Position numbers and translations under genes: made by a program. Below, piece by piece: positions 59,873 through 64,000 of a DNA stretch of 64,000 bases. The DNA lies in assembly GCA_028023455.1 (NCBI GenBank), contig JAQFVV010006203.1:11621848-11685847 (forward strand). The letters run 5' to 3'. This stretch comes from Epiperipatus broadwayi (taxonomy: Eukaryota; Onychophora; Udeonychophora; Euonychophora; Peripatidae). Positions within the stretch are counted from its first letter, which is position 1. Every line of letters begins with the position of its first letter. The notes under the pieces were generated by a model, which did not search any database, was not told the origin of the DNA, and was given only the letters and a program-made list of their open reading frames with translations.

Positions 59873-60067
59873 AAAGGAGGAGTAAGTATTATTGATCACC
59901 ATGCTGCAAGTCAAGAATTTGTCAAACATTTTGAAAATGAATGCAACAGCAGGGGAGGATGTCCTGGAGATATTCTGAGTTTACTTCCAAGTTTAAATGG
60001 GGGTTTAACATCTTTATATTATCAAGATATGATTAATTATAAACTTAGTCCATTGTTTGAAACTCAG
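59873..60067 (+). CDS. NOS: NOS-like exon D (pterin and dimer-interface region, atypical)
   Basis: Sixty-five codons, phase 0 at both ends (acceptor ATATTAG, donor CAG|GTATTT). It reads GGVSIIDHHAA, then HFENECNSRGGCPGD, then YYQDMINYKLSPLFETQ. The family pattern is 'VTI.DHH.A...F..H..NE...RGGCPADW.W..PP.SGS.TPVFHQEMLNY.L.P...YQ', and the alignment is gap-free. The WxW pair after CPAD is ILS here: both tryptophans (455 and 457 in mouse iNOS, pterin contacts at the dimer interface) are gone, and the Phe of VFHQEM is Tyr. DHH, RGGCP and QxMxNY are kept, so the fold is probably preserved. Confidence 0.94.
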
Positions 60068-60254
60068 GTATTTAATTTGTACATTTTTTTTAGATTTATA
60101 TATTAATTTGGATGAGAATAAGATTATTTGTAGTGTATTATTATGTGAAACTATGTGTAATACACAACTATATGTAGAACATTATTGTTTTTTCTTTTAA
60201 AAAAACATTTTTTCAATGACAGATAATTGAACCATGTATTGAGAAATATTGTTT

Positions 60255-60266
60255 ACACACACACAT

Positions 60267-60326
<60 letters not shown>
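60255..60326. repeat. Palindromic (CA)n(TA)n(TG)n microsatellite
   Basis: CA repeats pass into TA repeats and then TG repeats, giving a 72-bp tract that can fold on itself. It lies 187 bp after NOS exon D. The long minus frame here is an artefact of the repeat. Confidence 0.95.
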
Positions 60327-60360
60327 AAGAAACTGATAACTACACCTGAAAAGTGTTTTA

Positions 60361-60524
60361 CAACCTAAAAGACTTGGTTGTTTACTGACATATATATATA
60401 AATAGACTATATTGTTTACTGACATATATATATACTATGAAATATTGTAACAGAAACTATAGTTCCAATGGTTTAAACAATTTAGAGTATACCCAATTTA
60501 ATAATGACATTTATACTAAATTGA
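60361..60524. repeat. Long direct repeat, left copy
   Basis: This block begins CAACCTAAAAGACTTG and ends ATTTATACTAAATTGA. It recurs at 62331-62452 with internal length differences, flanking the LINE/RZ-A composite on both sides. A third, weaker relative (TTGTAACAGAAAACTATA) lies at about 62890. Confidence 0.85.
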
Positions 60525-61600
60525 GAGAAACACCACATCTTCCATACAGGAGATATGGTGAATGTTCTCTCTCAGCAAAGGAATGGCTATCCCAGAAACG
60601 ATAACCTCAATGTGTAACAGTAATGGGGTTACATAGACTGTAAAAAGGAGTGCACTTAGTGGTGAGCCCTGTGTGATAGAAATGCAGGGCTAAAATACTG
60701 GAGCAACTCAGCCATCGAATGAGAGAAACATCTCACAATTTTGTAGGAGGTTCTCAATCAATCAGAGGTATGCCGAAGGCATTTGGAGTTTCTCCAGTAC
60801 ATCAAGAAGCACATCAATCCTGATGCAATCAATGGCTCTGCCAAAATCAAGTTGGACTGCGACTGGCTGGGATCTTCTCCTGTGAATATGATCAAACAGA
60901 AGGCAAAATTTACTGATAGCATCGGCAGTCAAGCTCCCCTTCTTGGAAAGCTGATAGGATGAAAGTTGTTCAGTGATGTTTTCTTGGATGTCCTTTTTAA
61001 TGAGGCCTTCAAACATCTTGATCAGTAGAGGGACCATGGAAATCAGATGGAGATTCCCCAAATCATGCAGAACTTCCCATTTATTAATAAGAGGCACCAT
61101 GGTGATCGGTCAAATCCCCTAATCTCTCAGCTGTCATCAGCCGAAAAATCTATCATTTTCTTTACAATGGAAATGGTACATGACTGCAGATGAAATAAAA
61201 GGAACTTAAGGATCCCATGCAATCCAGGGTGGGTCATGTCAGGGAAGGACTTGAGTTCAACAGGATTCTGGCCTGAGATCTTATGAGGGGCAGAACTCTC
61301 TGTGGTAAATTTTTTCTGGGAGTTGGAACATATACAGGGGCTGAAGTTTGTTAGAATAAAATTCCTGAATCCTGGTCAACATGGAAGAACCAGAGTGGTC
61401 ATCTGCCTTGTACCTCAATCAACCTTGAGGCCTTAGATCTTTTGCCTGAACCAAGAGCCCATCTAAGGTAGGCCCTGGTCCAGCAGGGTTGGTAATGTTG
61501 GTACTTAGAGACTTTCTTAATCAATAGATACTCAGAAATGGCACTCTGGGTGGCTTTGTACTTCACATGATCACTATTTCTTATGCTTGCTCATAACTTA
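60525..61600 (-). mobile_element. L1-like LINE fragment (linker and RT palm)
   Basis: The minus strand corresponds to the middle of the LINE at 17988-20640. The open part 61100-60762 reads ISMVPLLIKMFEGLIKKD, QLSKKGSLTADAISKF and RRRSQPVAVQLDFGRAIDCI, the start of the palm with the A-motif Asp. Upstream (61430-61600) matches the linker between endonuclease and RT. Both ends of the element are missing. It sits inside NOS intron D, antisense to the gene. Confidence 0.8.
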
Positions 61601-62133
61601 TTAAAACAGGCAAAAACTCTCCATACAGTATTTCCACTCAGTGCAAGCCAGAGTAATCAATGGATTTCAGAAAACATCAAAATGTATAAATACTGAACTG
61701 AATTCAGACCTATATGACTATATAAGCTAATGAGCTTGGATTGAAAATATTATTGTGTTTTCAATTTAAGATTCATAGTTTTGTAGTTAACTAGAGATAA
61801 AAAGTGGCTGCTGGAGGGTTGCATTATTGATACACAGAAATGGCACTCTGGGTGGCTTTGTACTTCATGTGATCACTATTTCTTATGCTTGCTCATAACT
61901 GTTATTAAAAGAGGCAAAAACTCTCCATACAGTATTGCCACTCAGTGCAAGCCAGAGTAATCAATGGATTTCAGAAAACATCAAAATGTATATAAGTACT
62001 GAACTGAATTCAGACCTATATGACTATATAAGCTAATGAGCTTGGATTGAAAATATTATTGTGTTTTCAATTTAAGATTCATAGTTTTGTAGTTAAGTAG
62101 AGATAAAAAGTGGCTGCTGCAGGGGGTTGCATT
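61530..62133. repeat. About 302-bp tandem duplication across the LINE/RZ-A junction
   Basis: AGAAATGGCACTCTGGGTGG recurs 302 bp apart (61534 and 61836), and the following LINE end and RZ-A start are repeated as well. The first unit stops before the hammerhead; the second continues into it. Confidence 0.85.
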
Positions 62134-62330
62134 AGAACCTAAGATTTAGATGCAGTGCTGTCAGATCCAAGGCTCCTCACTGATGAAGGCTACATACCTG
62201 AAACTAGTCTGGAGATATTGGATGAATAGGTACTAGATGGGGATTTTATGCACAAACCTTTTGGCATCCATTGATTACTCTGGCTTGCATTGAGTGGCAA
62301 TACTGTATGGAGAGTTTTTGCCTGTTTTAA
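61600..62330. mobile_element. RZ-A related element next to the LINE
   Basis: Relative of 25403-26627 with inverted ends: AAAACAGGCAAAAACTCTCC at the left and GGAGAGTTTTTGCCTGTTTT at the right. It carries one complete hammerhead (plus strand). It differs from the 25-kb copy throughout, so it represents a subfamily. Confidence 0.8.
62165..62223 (+). ncRNA. Type I hammerhead ribozyme, RZ-A subfamily, intact core
   Basis: Outer helix I ATCCAA/TTGGAT is perfect. Inner helix I TCCTCA/TGGAGA has one mismatch. The core is CTGATGA (62180-62186), helix II AGG/CCT encloses loop CTACATA, then GAAA, a two-pair helix III with loop TA, and the cleavage triplet GTC ending at 62209. Compared with the 26.4-kb copy, helix II starts with a proper A-T pair, so this one may be the more active. 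It lies in NOS intron D, sense strand. Confidence 0.87.
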
Positions 62331-62452
62331 CAACCTAAAAGACTTGATTGTTTACAGACATATATACATACTAATATGCTGGGAAATATTGTAACAGAAA
62401 CTATAGCTCCAACGGTTTAAACAATTTAGTACTGACATTTATACTAAATTGA
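62331..62452. repeat. Long direct repeat, right copy
   Basis: Right partner of 60361-60524, with the same first and last bases and about 40 bp less inside. It directly abuts the right end of the RZ-A element. Confidence 0.85.
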
Positions 62453-63098
62453 TTGAATTTAAATAATTTATATTATTTAATATTTTATTTGGAAATTATT
62501 CTAACAGTTACATTTATAATTTTTTAACTGCATTAACATTATTTGTTCCAAGCTATTAGAAGATAATAGCAAAGAACATAGAACATTTTCAGCAAACACA
62601 TACAATACATATGTAAGTGTGAGTATTTATGTATGTACATATATAACACATAAGTAAACTGTTATGCATATATAATATATGCATTGTTAACTGAAAAATT
62701 AAAATGTAAATATTTTTTTTAATTATTTTTTTCAATCGCAGATAACAGAATCATGGGTTTATGCAAATTGCTAATTCAAAGAAATACTGTACGTACTCAT
62801 TAAATTATCATAGCATAGAATATGAAAGGAATATTGTATGCATTTAAGAAATTGAATGATTTGTTACACATATATGGTAACATATAGGAGATGTTGTAAC
62901 AGAAAACTATAAATAAACGATGTAAATGTTTTTATACTCACTATTAAATTATCAAATTGAAATAATTAATTTATTGTTCGATAATTCTCAATGAACGTAT
63001 TTATCTATATTTACAATCCTTTAACTGTTTTACTATTAAATTGTTATATAATAATTATAAATATACTTTTATTGTATATTTTTACCTGCATGTTTTAG
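62453..63098 (+). other. NOS intron D, end, nothing recognisable
   Basis: Intron sequence with one diverged relative of the flanking direct repeat at about 62880-62940. It ends in GCATGTTTTAG before exon E. Confidence 0.5.
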
Positions 63099-63166
63099 GA
63101 GCTGCAATGGGATATAACTAAAAAAAGAGCTAAAGGTTCAGTAAAAACATTGAAGTCAGTATTAGC
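63099..63166 (+). CDS. NOS: NOS-like exon E (linker, start of calmodulin-site region)
   Basis: The exon follows acceptor GTTTTAG and ends at GC|GTAAGT, phase 2. It encodes ELQWDITKKRAKGSVKTL and SVLA. In NOS the oxygenase domain ends with a '.PW..H.W' segment, then a basic TKRR stretch leading into the calmodulin helix. Here the linker is about 13 residues shorter, with one Trp, and the TKKRAKG basic start is kept. Whether calmodulin still binds cannot be told from sequence. Confidence 0.87.
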
Positions 63167-63248
63167 GTAAGTACAACTAGTATGCATAGATGGATTATTT
63201 CGATATTTTTTTTAAAGCAATGAATAAAACTCATATATTTTATTTCAG

Positions 63249-63393
63249 TACTTCATTGAACAAAAATGCAATGACAACATTGTCTTTAGCCAGAAGAGTT
63301 CGAGCAGTGATTTTATTTGGCACCGAAATGTGCAATTCCCAGAAATATGCCAAATTAGCTTTCGACATTTTCAGAACAGCATTTCATGTACAG
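63249..63393 (+). CDS. NOS: NOS-like exon F (calmodulin helix and start of FMN domain)
   Basis: The exon starts after TATTTCAG, completes an Ala codon and runs 48 codons. LSLARRVRAVILFGTEM matches the NOS 'MA.RV..TILYATETG' start of the flavodoxin-like domain, and NSQKYAKLAFDIFRTAFHVQ matches 'KS.AYA..L...F..AF...'. The FMN phosphate loop TETGKS is TEMCNS here, losing the Thr-Gly pair. I end the exon at CAG with a GC donor (CAG|GCAAGT), because the next candidate exon then continues in phase 0. An open frame runs on to 63459 if this donor is not used. Confidence 0.87.
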
Positions 63394-63577
63394 GCAAGTT
63401 GTTTTGATCCTATAATTTCCAATAATGATTGCTATTCTAAAAATAGACCTGCAAATTAATCAACCGAGATTTTATATGGTTTTAGAAATTTTTTACTTTA
63501 ACACAGACCCTTGATATTGAATATTAATTTATTTAAAGAAACTGAATTCGATAACTAAAATTATTATTTCTTTTCAG

Positions 63578-63630
63578 TACAATTGTAATATTAAATATAT
63601 AAATGTTGAGACATTTAACCCAGAAAAGAT
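63578..63630 (+). CDS. NOS: NOS-like exon G, tentative
   Basis: After acceptor TCTTTTCAG the frame reads YNCNIKYINVETFNPEKI in phase 0, following AFHVQ from exon F. Drosophila-type NOS reads AFNVQ and then an aromatic strand residue at this point, so the junction is plausible. The donor is uncertain: GTTTAT at about 63637 or GTGTCA at about 63658. The tail of a tRNA-Gly-like repeat begins right after, at about 63640. The exon end given here is a cautious estimate. Confidence 0.45.
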
Positions 63631-63665
63631 AGACATGTTTATATATATATATTTAATGTGTCAAA

Positions 63666-63737
63666 GCGTCAGCTGGGAAGCGAATGCCGGGACAACTGCT
63701 TGTAAGGCAGGCTTGCTAACCACTGGGCCACCAATAC
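63666..63737 (-). pseudogene. tRNA-like pseudogene, tRNA-Gly-derived, anticodon loop CTTACAA
   Basis: On the minus strand GTATTGGTGGCCCAGTGG, an anticodon arm with loop CTTACAA (TAC in place of TCC), a weakened T arm with TTCGCTT, and the end GCTGACGC. The acceptor stem is partly mismatched (GTATTGG with CTGACGC). The trailer TTTGACACATT matches the other two copies. It lies just downstream of the tentative NOS exon G. Confidence 0.75.
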
Positions 63738-64000
63738 TTTTATTCATAATAAGCATGCTTTCAATACAATATGTATCATAGTCATAGTAGAGACTAAATT
63801 TATCTTGTATATAAAAGTATAATATACAGACGTGTCTCCAAATTTAAGAATAATGCATTTTTTTGCTAGACTTATAACCTGTGTATCTGATGTGTTTAAA
63901 AACCATGACAATGTGGTGAATAAAACTGGGATTTATTTTTGGTGTTTCAATTAGACTTAGGAGATAGCCCACCACTGTTATATAAGTATCCAATTTTGAT
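63738..64000 (+). other. Presumed NOS intron, window end
   Basis: No exon is recognisable in the last 260 bases. The next NOS exon (flavodoxin core with the family pattern TSTFGNGD) must lie beyond the window. Confidence 0.45.

Larger units (their letters stand above)
35165..63630 (+). other. NOS: Nitric oxide synthase-like gene, partial (internal exons)
   Basis: Seven consecutive exons of a NOS-family gene are spread over about 28.5 kb. They run from the middle of the oxygenase domain to the start of the flavodoxin-like FMN domain. Splice phases (2, 0, 0, 0, 2, 0) let the reading frame pass through every junction without a stop. Canonical NOS makes NO and citrulline from L-arginine using haem, tetrahydrobiopterin, FMN, FAD and NADPH. 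Here several ligand-binding residues of that chemistry are missing, so the function is uncertain. The haem-cysteine exon would lie upstream and the FAD/NADPH exons downstream of the window. Confidence 0.9.

Noticed and set aside
60213-60425. Minus-strand 70-codon frame with HTHTHTHT and IYIYIYIY
   Set aside because: It is a reading of the (CA)n(TA)n(TG)n microsatellite.
63394-63459. Extension of NOS exon F to the stop at 63459
   Set aside because: The added residues do not match NOS, whereas a GC donor at 63393 followed by the acceptor at 63577 keeps phase and gives a plausible continuation; kept only as an alternative.

Overview
The window is AT-rich metazoan nuclear DNA. It has long introns, GT-AG splice sites, many retroelements, (TTA)n and (CA)n(TA)n microsatellites and no operon-like gene packing. 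The mix of RTE, L1-like and Penelope-like elements, tRNA-derived repeats and hammerhead-bearing repeats suggests an invertebrate with a large genome, possibly a lophotrochozoan; I cannot name the species.

The only protein-coding gene I can support is a nitric oxide synthase-like gene on the + strand. Six well-supported exons (35165-35304, 46073-46244, 50552-50650, 59873-60067, 63099-63166, 63249-63393) and one tentative exon (from 63578) have matching intron phases and no internal stops. They encode the middle and end of the haem oxygenase domain, the linker/calmodulin-site region and the start of the FMN-binding flavodoxin domain. The upstream haem-cysteine exons and the downstream reductase exons are not in the window. 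The fold-level match is clear, but residues that bind arginine, pterin and FMN in known NOS enzymes are replaced, so this may be a catalytically altered or dead NOS paralogue.

The other signal is a set of mobile elements that carry hammerhead self-cleaving ribozymes. Three sequence families (called RZ-A, RZ-B and RZ-C here) are built from monomers arranged as direct dimers plus an inverted copy, or as inverted pairs. Several hammerheads have an intact catalytic core with helices I, II and a minimal helix III. RZ-A (25403-26627) and RZ-B (32297-33116) sit in two paralogous copies of a roughly 2-kb host segment. Each is flanked by a perfect target duplication (14 and 11 bp), and the other paralogue supplies the empty site. 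They resemble metazoan retrozymes and the hammerhead-bearing terminal repeats of Penelope-like elements; a decayed Penelope-like 3' end with its own hammerhead-like motif lies at 39.78-40.56 kb. Two intact hammerheads lie in NOS introns in the sense orientation.

Layout: 1-12 kb, spacer with a hairpin element, a tRNA-Gly-like unit and an RTE relic. 12-17.8 kb, three large fold-back elements and long microsatellites. 18-20.9 kb, an L1-like LINE. 22.9-33.3 kb, RTE relics and the segmental duplication with its nested insertions, separated by a coiled-coil gag-like relic. 34-41 kb, a hairpin MITE, the first NOS exon, a DNA-transposon-like element, an LTR/promoter-like patch and the Penelope relic. 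41-64 kb, the remaining NOS exons in long introns with RZ-C and RZ-A copies, a 1.5-kb terminal-inverted-repeat element, an RTE relic and a LINE/RZ-A composite flanked by long direct repeats.
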